Origin: DASZMJ01 sp035551935
GTDB taxonomy: Bacteria; Planctomycetota; Planctomycetia; Isosphaerales; Isosphaeraceae
NCBI GenBank assembly: GCA_035551935.1
Contig: DASZMJ010000343.1
Coordinates: forward strand, 1-30,643
Direction: 5' to 3'
Length of the DNA stretch: 30,643 nt
Every line of letters starts with the position of its first letter. Position 1 is the stretch's first letter. The translations under genes were made by a program, and so were the position numbers. The notes beneath the pieces were generated by a model. It had not been told where the DNA came from, did not search any database, and saw only the letters and a list, made by a program, of their open reading frames with translations. Below are positions 1 through 6,840 of the stretch, in pieces.

Positions 1-1628
1 CCGAGGCCGACCCGTTCGCCGTAGATGCACGGGAAGTCGGTCTCGCCGCTGATCCGGGCCCGGTAGCCGCAGTTCAAGGTGTGATACCAGACGTAAAGCT
101 CCCAAGGGGCCGGCGTGTCCACCGTCGAGATGAAGTCGACCGCGTCGTGGACCACGTCCACGATGTATTCGTTGGCGCCGATGCCGTCGAACGGGGGCAG
201 CTCGTAACTGGGGAGCTTCTCATCCTTGATCATGAGGCCCCAGCCGGAATGCGAGAAGCCGACGACCCCGCCTTGCGCCTTCCCCCACTTCAGGATCGGC
301 AGGTCCCAGCTCGGCCACTCCTCGATCCGGGTCGTGCCGGGGTAGTCGTCCTCCTTCAGGCGGAGGAGGCAAAGGTGGCCGGTGTGCGACGACGGGAAGC
401 CCGAGACCTCGACGTCGTAACGCATCAGGTGATCGGGGGTCGAGAGCGCGTGGACCTTCCCCTCGAAGAACGCCTTCTGCGCGTACCAGCACGGGCCCCA
501 GCTCAGTACGCAGCCGACGTCGAGGTCCTCGCCGAGGATGTGCCGCATCATGTCCTCGGGCCGCACGCCCTCGGTCGGGCTCTCGTAGTGGGCGCAGCCG
601 GCGGCGTGGACGTGGTGGTCGCCGGAGTACCACCCCATCGCCGCGAGGTTCGCCCAGCGCTTCAAGGTGAACGCCTCGCGGTGGCTCGCCCCCTTCGGGA
701 CGGTGATCGTCCGCGATTGGGTGACGTACTCGGGGCCGCGCGTCCACTCGACGGTGAAGGTCCCCGGCGGCAGGAGCACGGTCTCGCCGCTGTGGCGGTA
801 GACCTGCGGGTGGAAGAAGAAGTCGGGCGCGAGCCGACGCCCCGGCGACGGGTAGACGCGCCCCTGGGCGTCGCGGAACAGGAACGAGGCCGTCGTCGGC
901 TTGCCGTCCACGTCCGACACGTCGAGCACCACCGCGACGGCCGGGTCGATCGTGAAGAGGATGTCGACGTCCGACCGGAAGCCGAGGTCCTGGGTCCCCT
1001 GCCCCACGTCGAACCGGAGCTTCGCCTCGCGCTTGCCGGCGTCGCGGCTCGAGACCTGGATGATCCGGTATTCGAGCGCCAGGCCCGAGAGGGTGCGGGT
1101 CAACGGTCGGTCGTCGAACGTGCGCAGGTCCATCCAGCGCCGGCGGACCTCGGCCGGCGCGATGGCTTGCTTCGGCTCGGGGCTGCTCGTCGAGACCTTG
1201 AACACCGGGCTCGCGTTCGGGCTCCCGGCTCGGAGCGGGGCGGTGACGCCCGCGAGGTTGTGGACCTTCACGAGGAAGACGGTCCACCCCTGCTGCACCA
1301 GCCGCGGCGACGCCGGGCCGGGCATCGCCTTCACGCGGCTCTCGGCGTTGATCTCGACGCCCACGAGGCAATACGGGTCCAGCGCCTTCTGGATCTCGCG
1401 GACGGCCTTCGCCTCGTCGTCGTCGTCCATCGCCCGCTCGATCCGCCGCCGCGACGCCTCCGGCAACGGCTGGCCGAGAAGGTCGAGCGCCTCCATGATT
1501 CGTTTCGCCTGCGCCGTCAACGGCTGCCACTCCACGTCCCCGACGATCGGCAGCTCATCCCCCTTCGCCCGGACCGTGAGTGCCAGCGCCGCGACGACGG
1601 CGACCGTCTTGCACACATTCTTTCTCAT
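1..1628 (-). CDS. CehA/McbA-family PHP-type metallohydrolase, secreted, C-terminus cut by window edge
   Basis: This minus-strand frame is open from ATG 1628 to the left edge, so about 542 residues are visible and the C-terminus is missing. It starts with a basic n-region and a hydrophobic stretch (MRKNVCKTVAVVAALALTV), which looks like a signal peptide. An in-frame ATG at 1643 is an alternative start; 1628 fits the signal peptide better. Near residue 336 is the motif SGDHHVHAAGCAHYESPTEG, the metal-binding His cluster typical of planctomycete CehA/McbA-like proteins of the PHP superfamily. Further on are SSHTGHLCLLRL and GFSHSGWG, with more candidate metal-binding histidines. Such enzymes are metal-dependent hydrolases, but the substrate cannot be told from sequence; carbaryl hydrolysis by CehA should not be assumed. 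The N-terminal ~330 residues are beta-rich and of unknown role. The gene begins 45 bp after the stop of the upstream minus-strand gene, so co-transcription is likely. Confidence 0.75.
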   Translation of the reverse strand, partial: MRKNVCKTVAVVAALALTVRAKGDELPIVGDVEWQPLTAQAKRIMEALDLLGQPLPEASRRRIERAMDDDDEAKAVREIQKALDPYCLVGVEINAESRVKAMPGPASPRLVQQGWTVFLVKVHNLAGVTAPLRAGSPNASPVFKVSTSSPEPKQAIAPAEVRRRWMDLRTFDDRPLTRTLSGLALEYRIIQVSSRDAGKREAKLRFDVGQGTQDLGFRSDVDILFTIDPAVAVVLDVSDVDGKPTTASFLFRDAQGRVYPSPGRRLAPDFFFHPQVYRHSGETVLLPPGTFTVEWTRGPEYVTQSRTITVPKGASHREAFTLKRWANLAAMGWYSGDHHVHAAGCAHYESPTEGVRPEDMMRHILGEDLDVGCVLSWGPCWYAQKAFFEGKVHALSTPDHLMRYDVEVSGFPSSHTGHLCLLRLKEDDYPGTTRIEEWPSWDLPILKWGKAQGGVVGFSHSGWGLMIKDEKLPSYELPPFDGIGANEYIVDVVHDAVDFISTVDTPAPWELYVWYHTLNCGYRARISGETDFPCIYGERVGL

Positions 1629-1673
1629 CGGATCAATCCCCATCTCGCGGCCTCTGTCCTCTGTCCTTCGCCC

Positions 1674-2954
1674 TCAATCGTCTTCCCCCGCCTCTCCTCC
1701 GTCCCCGAACCGGATCGGCGACGGGTCGCCCCAGGGCTTGAAGTCGCTGCCCGCGTCGCCGCCAGTGAGCAGGGAGTCGGCGCGGGGATAGACGACCCAG
1801 CCGCGGAGCCAATCGGCCTGGTCGCGCTTGCGGAAGCGGAAGAGGTAGGCGACGCGGGGGCGGCCCAGTTGGACGGCGGGCGCGGGGTCCGTCCGCTCGA
1901 AGACGATCCCGGCCGGCCTGCCCGATTCGGCTTCCTCGATCAGCCAGGAGACCAGCTCGGACTCGGCCAGCGATACCTGGTTCGCGAACCGATCGGGGAA
2001 GCGATGGGACTGGCCGATCTTCCGGAGCATCTCGAAGAGCCAGGCCCGCCACTCGGGATCGTCGGCGATCGCCTCGAGGCTCGCCGAGTCGACGGCGTCG
2101 CCGCGGCCGATCAGCTCGACCAGGGCGGGGTTCCTGACCCACGGCGCGGGGACGTCGAGCATCCCGCGGAGCGCCGCCTCGGCCCTGTCGCCGGGGATGT
2201 GGCCGAGCAACAGGATGAGCGCCGAGGCCTGCGCCGACCTCGAAGGATCGACGCGGTCCTCGTTCGCGAGGAACCAGGCCCGGCACTCCCGCACGGCCCG
2301 CTCGATCCGGTCGAGGTGGGCCGCGAGGTCCTCGTTCCGGAGCCGCCCCGCGTTGAGGTAGGCGGCCGTCAACGAGCCGACGTCGGCCGAGAGGCGGGGG
2401 TCGTCGAGCAATTCGAAGAGGGCCGGGAAGAAGACGTCGGCGTATCGCGGCCGGGCCTGCCAGGCGGCGGCGCCGAGGCCGGGTACGCCCCCTTTGGGGG
2501 CGTATTCGCGGATCAAGGCGAGTTGCTCCTCGGCGGCGCGCCGGTCGCCGATCACCCCGAGCAGGTTGAGGGCCTGGAGCCGGGCGTCGTCGCCGAGCTT
2601 CGGGAAGACCTCCGCGACGATCGGCAACAGCTCGCCCCGCGCGTGCCAGGCCGCCGCCGCCACGAGCCGCGCCCCCAATCCGGAGCGATCCGGCCGGCCG
2701 ATCCGCGCCGCGGCGCGGAGCAGTCGCGTGCCGTCCTTGGGGCTCAGGCCCGATCGGCCCAACTCCTCGATCCGACCCAGGGCCACGTCCCGCGCCGCCT
2801 TGTCCTTGCCCTCGACCGTCTCCAGCAGGAGCTTGACCCGCACCCGCTGCGGCCCGATCGGCGCCGGCGGCGGCTCCTCGTCCACGCAGCCCGGGGCCAG
2901 CACGCATGCCAGCGCGAGCCATCGCGGCCAGGACGTCCATCGAGGGGCGGTCAT
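1674..2954 (-). CDS. Putative lipoprotein with HEAT-like alpha-helical repeats, function unknown
   Basis: The product has 426 residues. The N-terminus has Trp/Arg residues, a short hydrophobic stretch and then LALACVLAPGC. Cys23 is a candidate lipidation site, although the lipobox has Pro at -2 and is not canonical. The rest is rich in Ala, Leu and Arg in helical pairs (for example LGDDARLQALNLLGVIGDRRAAEEQL), resembling HEAT/armadillo-type repeats. The C-terminal ~80 residues look different, with beta-rich stretches such as RVAYLFRFRKRDQADWLRGWVVYPR, and end in an acidic tail. I recognise no catalytic motif. It lies directly upstream of the metallohydrolase on the same strand and probably forms a two-gene unit with it. 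Confidence is high that it is a gene and low on its role. Confidence 0.75.
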   Translation of the reverse strand: MTAPRWTSWPRWLALACVLAPGCVDEEPPPAPIGPQRVRVKLLLETVEGKDKAARDVALGRIEELGRSGLSPKDGTRLLRAAARIGRPDRSGLGARLVAAAAWHARGELLPIVAEVFPKLGDDARLQALNLLGVIGDRRAAEEQLALIREYAPKGGVPGLGAAAWQARPRYADVFFPALFELLDDPRLSADVGSLTAAYLNAGRLRNEDLAAHLDRIERAVRECRAWFLANEDRVDPSRSAQASALILLLGHIPGDRAEAALRGMLDVPAPWVRNPALVELIGRGDAVDSASLEAIADDPEWRAWLFEMLRKIGQSHRFPDRFANQVSLAESELVSWLIEEAESGRPAGIVFERTDPAPAVQLGRPRVAYLFRFRKRDQADWLRGWVVYPRADSLLTGGDAGSDFKPWGDPSPIRFGDGGEAGEDD

Positions 2955-3156
2955 CGCGGAACTTCTCCGGGCACGGCTCTTGGACCGCGCCCCTTGAGGC
3001 TAAGGGCCGACCGGCCCGGACGCAAGGGCCCGAGGGCCGGGCGTCGGGTTGAGGTTGCCGCGAATCGGGGCTTGGGGTATGGTCCCGCGCGACCGTCCGG
3101 GGCGTCGCGGGCACCGGACGGTCGTGCAACGGACGCGTTGCGGGGGTCTTCCGCCC

Positions 3157-4416
3157 ATGAAATGCCCGAGGTTCCGTCGGCGGCTGGTCCTGAAGCTGGC
3201 GCTGACCCCGTGCCTGCTCTGGGCATTCGTCCTCCTCGTGGCGCCGACCGACTGGGCCCGGGCGCGGCTCGAACGTCGCCTGGCGAACGCCTCCGGCCAG
3301 CCGGTGCGGCTGGCGGCGGTCCGGCTCGGCGTCCTGGGCAACCTCCGGCTCCTCGGCCTCGAGATCGGCGGCGACGGCACGGCACCCCCCTGGCTCCGCG
3401 TCGACGAATTGCGGCTGGACCTCAACCCGGTCCACCTCCTGACCGGCTGCTCGGCCCCCAAGGAGGTCGACGCCCGCGGCGTCGAGCTGACCGTCCATCG
3501 CGACAAGGACGGCAACTGCGCCCTGCTCGACCTGCTCAACGGCCCGGGCCGCGGGCCGTCGGACCCGGGCGGGACGTCGCAGCCGGTCGCCGTGTCGCTC
3601 GCGGTGATGGGCGGGCGGGTGCGCGTGCTCGACGATCCCAGCGGCACCGCGTTGGAGCTCCGTGAACTGGACGGCCGCGCGACCTGGGACGGCAAGCGCG
3701 GGACGATCGAGAGCCTCAAGGGGAAGCTCAACGGCGGCACGCTGGCCTTCTCGGGCTCGATCGACTGCGGCGGAAACGTCCCCTGGTTCGAGGGTCGGCT
3801 CCAGGCCCAGGGCGTCGGCCTCGGCGCCGGGATGGGGGCGTTGGATCGGGTCGTGCCGGTGCTCGACGGCACGCCCGCCGAGCTCGACGGCACGCTCGAC
3901 CTCGACCTCGACCTCCGCGGCGAGGGGACGTCCCGCGCCGACCTCGAGCGCTCGCTGGCCGGCCAGGGGGCGATCGCCCTCGACCCGGTCGCGCTCGACG
4001 GCTCGCGGCTGGTGGCCGAGCTGGCCAAGGTCGTCCCGCTCCCGCCCAGGGGTCGGATCGGCTCGATCCGCAGCCACTTCACCGTCGGCGAGGGGCGCGT
4101 CGCCAGCGACGACCTGACCGTCAGCGTGGCCCGGTTCCCGATCGTCCTCTCCGGCTGGGCCGACTTCGGCGGCGCCATCGACTACCGCGTCGGCGCCGAG
4201 GGGATCGCCCGCAAGCTCCCCGAAGAGCTCCGCGCCGCCCTGGCCGACGTCCCCGGCGCCCTCGACGAGCTGGCGACCTTGCGACTGACCGGGACCCCCT
4301 CGGCTCCCGTCATCACCCTCGACGGCGCCCCCGTCAACGGCCCCGGCGACCACTCCGCCGCCCGCGCCAAGCTCCGCTCCCTCTCGCGCAGACTTCTGGA
4401 TAAAATCCAAAGATAA
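3157..4416 (+). CDS. AsmA-like / TamB-related membrane-anchored protein
   Basis: The product has 419 residues from ATG 3157. The reading frame is open further upstream, but that part has no recognisable sequence and the hydrophobic segment starts just after this ATG. One N-terminal membrane anchor (KLALTPCLLWAFVLLVA, residues ~13-30) is followed by WARARLERRLANASGQPVRL, the usual AsmA opening, and long amphipathic beta strands, including VRLAAVRLGVLGNLRLLGLEI and the repeated (LD)n run near residues 245-255. The C-terminal third (SHFTVGEGRVASDDLTVS, then DYRVGAEG) matches the closing part of AsmA_2-type proteins. Members of this superfamily sit in the cell envelope and are linked to outer-membrane assembly or lipid transport. 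The specific role here is inferred only from fold. It diverges from the lipoprotein gene at 2954, leaving about 200 bp for two promoters. Confidence 0.72.
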   Translation: MKCPRFRRRLVLKLALTPCLLWAFVLLVAPTDWARARLERRLANASGQPVRLAAVRLGVLGNLRLLGLEIGGDGTAPPWLRVDELRLDLNPVHLLTGCSAPKEVDARGVELTVHRDKDGNCALLDLLNGPGRGPSDPGGTSQPVAVSLAVMGGRVRVLDDPSGTALELRELDGRATWDGKRGTIESLKGKLNGGTLAFSGSIDCGGNVPWFEGRLQAQGVGLGAGMGALDRVVPVLDGTPAELDGTLDLDLDLRGEGTSRADLERSLAGQGAIALDPVALDGSRLVAELAKVVPLPPRGRIGSIRSHFTVGEGRVASDDLTVSVARFPIVLSGWADFGGAIDYRVGAEGIARKLPEELRAALADVPGALDELATLRLTGTPSAPVITLDGAPVNGPGDHSAARAKLRSLSRRLLDKIQR

Positions 4417-4420
4417 TATT

Positions 4421-4494
4421 TGCCACAGAGGACACAGAGTAGAGAGAAAAAATAAAAGAATTCTTCTTATTCTATCTCTGTGTGCTCTGCGGCA
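4421..4494. repeat. Imperfect palindromic element with CACAGAG termini and AT-rich core
   Basis: The outer 18 bp on each side (4421-4439 and 4477-4494) are near-perfect inverted copies differing at two positions. Their core is CACAGAGGACACAGAG on the left and its complement-like CTCTGTGTGCTCTG on the right. The ~38 bp between them is strongly AT-rich and itself nearly symmetric around GAATTC at 4458-4463. It starts 5 bp after the AsmA-like stop codon and ends 30 bp before the next start. It could act as a transcription terminator or RNA-processing hairpin, but its composition, unlike the GC-rich neighbourhood, also fits a dispersed non-coding repeat. Confidence 0.75.
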
Positions 4495-4523
4495 GGAACC
4501 CTCTCCCGATCGGAGTCGAATCG

Positions 4524-5051
4524 ATGCCCAGGCGGCTCGGGATCGCGGCGTTGAGCTTCTGGCCGGGCCTGCCGCAGATCTGGTCGGGCCAGGAGGTGCT
4601 CGGCCTGATCCTGGCGGCGCTGTTCGCGGCGACGTTGAACCTGGCGATCGTCTCGCGCGCGATCTGGACCGAGCTGTTCCCGGCCGACCTGCCCCCGTTC
4701 TTCGCCGCGTTGGCCGGCGTGACGTGGCTGGGGGCGCTCGGCTACACGACCTGGTGGCTCTGGCGCTGCCACCCCGAGCGCCACCGCGACGACATCGACC
4801 GCCTCTTCCGCGAGGCGACCGAGCACTACCTCCAGGGCCGCTGGAACGACGCCCGACGCCGCTTCGAGCAGGTCCTCGCGCTGGACGAGACCGACGCCGA
4901 CGCCCTCATGCAACTCGGCACCCTCTTCCTCCGCACCGACCAGCCCGCCCTCGCCCGCCAGGCCTTCCGCCAGTGCCTCGAGCTCGACGGCGGCTCGAAG
5001 TGGCGCTGGGAGATCTCCCGCGCGCTGGCGCAGCTCGACGGCGATTTTTGA
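4524..5051 (+). CDS. Small membrane protein with C-terminal TPR repeats
   Basis: The product has 175 residues from ATG 4524; the frame is open upstream to 4482, but that part lies inside a palindromic repeat. Two hydrophobic stretches (GQEVLGLILAALFAATLNLAI, ~20-45, and FFAALAGVTWLGALGYTTWW, ~60-80) should anchor it in the membrane. Residues ~90-165 form two TPR-like units: ATEHYLQGRWNDARRRFEQV followed by ETDADALMQLGTLFLRTDQP. TPRs mediate protein-protein contacts, so it is probably an adaptor. No partner can be named. It lies between the AsmA-like gene and the BFN-domain gene on the same strand. Confidence 0.7.
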   Translation: MPRRLGIAALSFWPGLPQIWSGQEVLGLILAALFAATLNLAIVSRAIWTELFPADLPPFFAALAGVTWLGALGYTTWWLWRCHPERHRDDIDRLFREATEHYLQGRWNDARRRFEQVLALDETDADALMQLGTLFLRTDQPALARQAFRQCLELDGGSKWRWEISRALAQLDGDF

Positions 5052-5115
5052 GGGGGCATCCGCCGCGCGACGCGACCTCGCACCAGCCGACCCGCGACCG
5101 CCGCGGCCGGTCGCG

Positions 5116-5144
5116 TTGACGGCCCTCGGCGGCGCCCTTATCAT
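5116..5144 (+). promoter_or_regulatory. Sigma-70-type promoter for the BFN-domain gene
   Basis: TTGACG at 5116-5121, a 17-bp spacer, and TATCAT at 5139-5144. It lies about 100 bp upstream of the GTG start at 5242. Spacing is optimal and each hexamer is one base from consensus. Confidence 0.6.
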
Positions 5145-5241
5145 CGATGGAGGCCGCCGCGGACGCGACCGGCCCGCGGGGCGACTTGCCGCGCGGGGCG
5201 TCGCGAGCGGCGGGCCGGGACGAGGCGAGGGGGCGACGACC

Positions 5242-5637
5242 GTGGCCGTCCAGATGGAACTCACGAGGATCGTCATCAGCGAGAACGGCGATCATCAGAT
5301 CATCTATCTGAAGGAGGTCGACGGCGACCGGACCTTCCCGATCGTCATCGGCCTGTTCGAGGCCACCAGCATCGACCGCCGCGTCCGCGGCCAGCCGTCG
5401 CCGCGGCCGTTGACGCACGACCTGCTGGCCAGCACGATCGAGCAGCTCGGCGGCGACCTCCAGGACGTCTACATCAGCGAGCTGCGCGACCACACCTACT
5501 TCGCCAAGCTCCGCATCCGCCACGACGGCGAGACGATCGAGGTCGACTCCCGCCCCAGCGACGCCATCGCCGTCGCCGTCACCGTCGAGGTGCCGATCTT
5601 CGTCGCCGAGGACGTCCTCGACGAGGTCGGCCAGTGA
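5242..5637 (+). CDS. Bifunctional nuclease (BFN/DUF151) domain protein
   Basis: The product has 131 residues and consists of the BFN domain alone. The sequence shows MELTRIVISENGDHQIIYL, then RTFPIVIGLFEATSI near residue 40, THDLLASTIEQLGGDL near 60, and SRPSDAIAVAV near 110. These blocks are the family signature; the RPSDAIALA-type motif is the best conserved. Plant and bacterial members have been reported to have RNase and DNase activity, but in most bacteria the physiological role is open. The frame is open upstream to 5116, but a GTG at 5242 has a purine-rich AGGGGG 9 bp ahead and begins just before the conserved part; ATG 5254 is the alternative. tRNA-Ser starts 27 bp after its stop, so the two may be co-transcribed. 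Confidence 0.85.
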   Translation: MAVQMELTRIVISENGDHQIIYLKEVDGDRTFPIVIGLFEATSIDRRVRGQPSPRPLTHDLLASTIEQLGGDLQDVYISELRDHTYFAKLRIRHDGETIEVDSRPSDAIAVAVTVEVPIFVAEDVLDEVGQ

Positions 5638-5664
5638 AGGGAATGCGGCGCGCCGTCTCGCTCC

Positions 5665-5751
5665 GGAGGGGTGCCAGAGTGGTCGATTGGGACGGTCTTG
5701 AAAACCGTAGAGGCGTCACAACCTCCGTGGGTTCGAATCCCACCCCCTCCG
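5665..5751 (+). tRNA. tRNA-Ser(UGA)
   Basis: Acceptor arm GGAGGGG (5665-5671) pairs exactly with CCCCTCC (5744-5750), followed by discriminator G. The T arm is GTGGG-TTCGAAT-CCCAC (5727-5743). The anticodon loop CTTGAAA carries TGA, which reads UCA and related serine codons. A long variable arm (around 5709-5726) fits a class II tRNA. CCA is not encoded. The 3' part of this gene is the left boundary of the inserted island. Confidence 0.95.
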
Positions 5752-5754
5752 CTC
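5689..5754 (+). repeat. attL-type direct repeat (3' part of tRNA-Ser)
   Basis: These 66 bp, from the anticodon stem through the tRNA 3' end plus three bases, recur without mismatch at 11672-11737. The copies are 5,983 bp apart. A direct repeat of a tRNA 3' end is the standard footprint of tyrosine-recombinase integration. Confidence 0.92.
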
Positions 5755-5844
5755 CGCCAGCCGCCGCCACGGCCCGCCCCGTGGCGAAGTCCGCCGGATT
5801 CCCCGAGTTGTGATCCATAAGCGACACGGGGCTTGTGGAAGAAT

Positions 5845-6111
5845 TCAGGTCGTCATTGCCGCATTCGACCGCCCCGTCCCGCCCCCTCCGATGGGCAAAT
5901 AATGGGCAAGGCGATCGCCGATCTGTTGGCCATCCGAACCCGTCGCGGCCAGCCGGCCAGCCTCGGGGACGGCGGCCGGGGCGTCGGGATTGGGGAGGGC
6001 GTCCAGGGCGCCGGCCTGGTCGTGGAGGCCGACGTGCGAATAGACCCCGAGGGTGAGGGTCGGGAACCTTCGAAGCATAACGTCACGCAACAATGGAAGT
6101 CGTGCCGCATG
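5845..6111 (-). pseudogene. Tyrosine integrase remnant, C-terminal part (left end of island)
   Basis: The minus frame between stops encodes LTLGVYSHVGLHDQAGALDA, the region around the catalytic tyrosine of planctomycete tyrosine recombinases (usual pattern: Y-[ST]-H-V-x-L-x-D-x-x-x-A-L-x-x-L-P). It is followed by LAATGSDG and DRLAHYLPIGGGGTGR, which resemble the C-terminal tail of the same family. The upstream catalytic R...HxxR part is absent: a stop codon at 6112-6114 closes the frame and no other frame continues the domain. Its place next to the tRNA 3' end is typical for an island integrase. It is non-functional as seen. Confidence 0.7.
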
Positions 6112-6190
6112 TTACGACACCGCCGACGACCCCACAAGAGCTTCGTCGAACCGTGAGCAGACTGAAAGACGCCGATACGCGCGAGAATGA

Positions 6191-6219
6191 TTGCAACTCG
6201 TCCGCAATCTTCGTAGAAT
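6191..6219 (+). promoter_or_regulatory. Sigma-70-type promoter upstream of the truncated FDPYHKWLGI gene
   Basis: TTGCAA at 6191-6196, a 17-bp spacer, and TAGAAT at 6214-6219, ending 35 bp before ATG 6255. Transcription from here could continue toward mod. Confidence 0.55.
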
Positions 6220-6254
6220 CGGCTGCTCAAGTGGATGACGTACAGGACGCTTCG

Positions 6255-6737
6255 ATGTTCGATCCCTATCACAAGTGGCTTGGCATCCCGCGCGACCGGC
6301 GCCCGCCCACCTTCTACCAACTGCTTTCCATCGCCCCGACCGAGGAGGACCCGGAGGTCATCGACGCGGCCTCGGTCCGCCAGAGCGCCTATGTCCGAAA
6401 CTTCCAGAACGGCCCGCACGCGGCGGACTGCTCGCGCATCCTCGGCGAGATCGCCCTGGCGCGGGGCAGCGTCGCCGGGGCGACTTTCCGAAATCGGCGT
6501 CAAAGGAAAAAGGATCCGTCTGTGGCGTCGGAGGCCGGGATTGCCGTGGTCAGCCCGAGGGAGGGTCGTCGGATCGGCCCCCGACTTTCCGGAATGGTCT
6601 CGGCCGGCGGAGCCAGCGGGCGCGGTCGTCCTGCCCTGTTGAATTGGGCCCCGATGTGCGGTCAGGGATCGTCGCGGAGCGCGAGCCTGTCGATCTTGGC
6701 GGATGGGTCTGGAATCGCCCCAGCCATCATGCCATGA
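6255..6737 (+). pseudogene. Truncated planctomycete FDPYHKWLGI-domain gene
   Basis: The frame opens with MFDPYHKWLGIPRDRRPPTF, then YQLL, EEDPEVIDAASVRQSAYVRN and ILGEIALAR. This is the ~75-residue N-terminal module that in planctomycetes usually precedes FHA, kinase or other signalling domains; it is somewhat J-domain-like. After about residue 72 the similarity stops. The remaining ~88 residues are Arg/Gly/Ser-rich with no recognisable domain and look like read-through into foreign DNA. The gene therefore seems to have lost its effector part, probably when the island was assembled. If translated it would give a 160-residue protein; the fragment keeps its own promoter-like element. Confidence 0.6.
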
Positions 6738-6772
6738 TAGTTCGCTCACTGCCTGCCGCTGAGTCCTGGCGT

Positions 6773-6800
6773 CGTAAGGCCGATCCCCCCGGGCCTTACG
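6773..6800 (+). other. Hairpin upstream of mod
   Basis: CGTAAGGCC (6773-6781) and GGCCTTACG (6792-6800) form a perfect 9-bp stem with a 10-nt loop, ending 40 bp before the mod start at 6841. There is no U-tract, so a simple intrinsic terminator is not supported. It may be a leader structure or an operator dyad for the restriction-modification pair. Confidence 0.45.
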
Positions 6801-6840
6801 CGGGCGGATCGTTTCGAGGATGGTCGGGGAAGCTGGATCG

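Noticed and set aside
81..3665. Very long plus-strand open frame opposite the metallohydrolase and lipoprotein genes
   Set aside because: Its translation is Arg/Asp/Val/Leu-rich with no domain, and it covers three real genes. Long antisense frames are normal at this GC content.
5579..5827. Minus-strand frames reading GFEPTEVVTPLRFSRPS, here and at 11472-11726
   Set aside because: This peptide is the reverse translation of the tRNA-Ser sequence. Only the distal part of the right-hand frame (11472-11620) holds integrase-like sequence.
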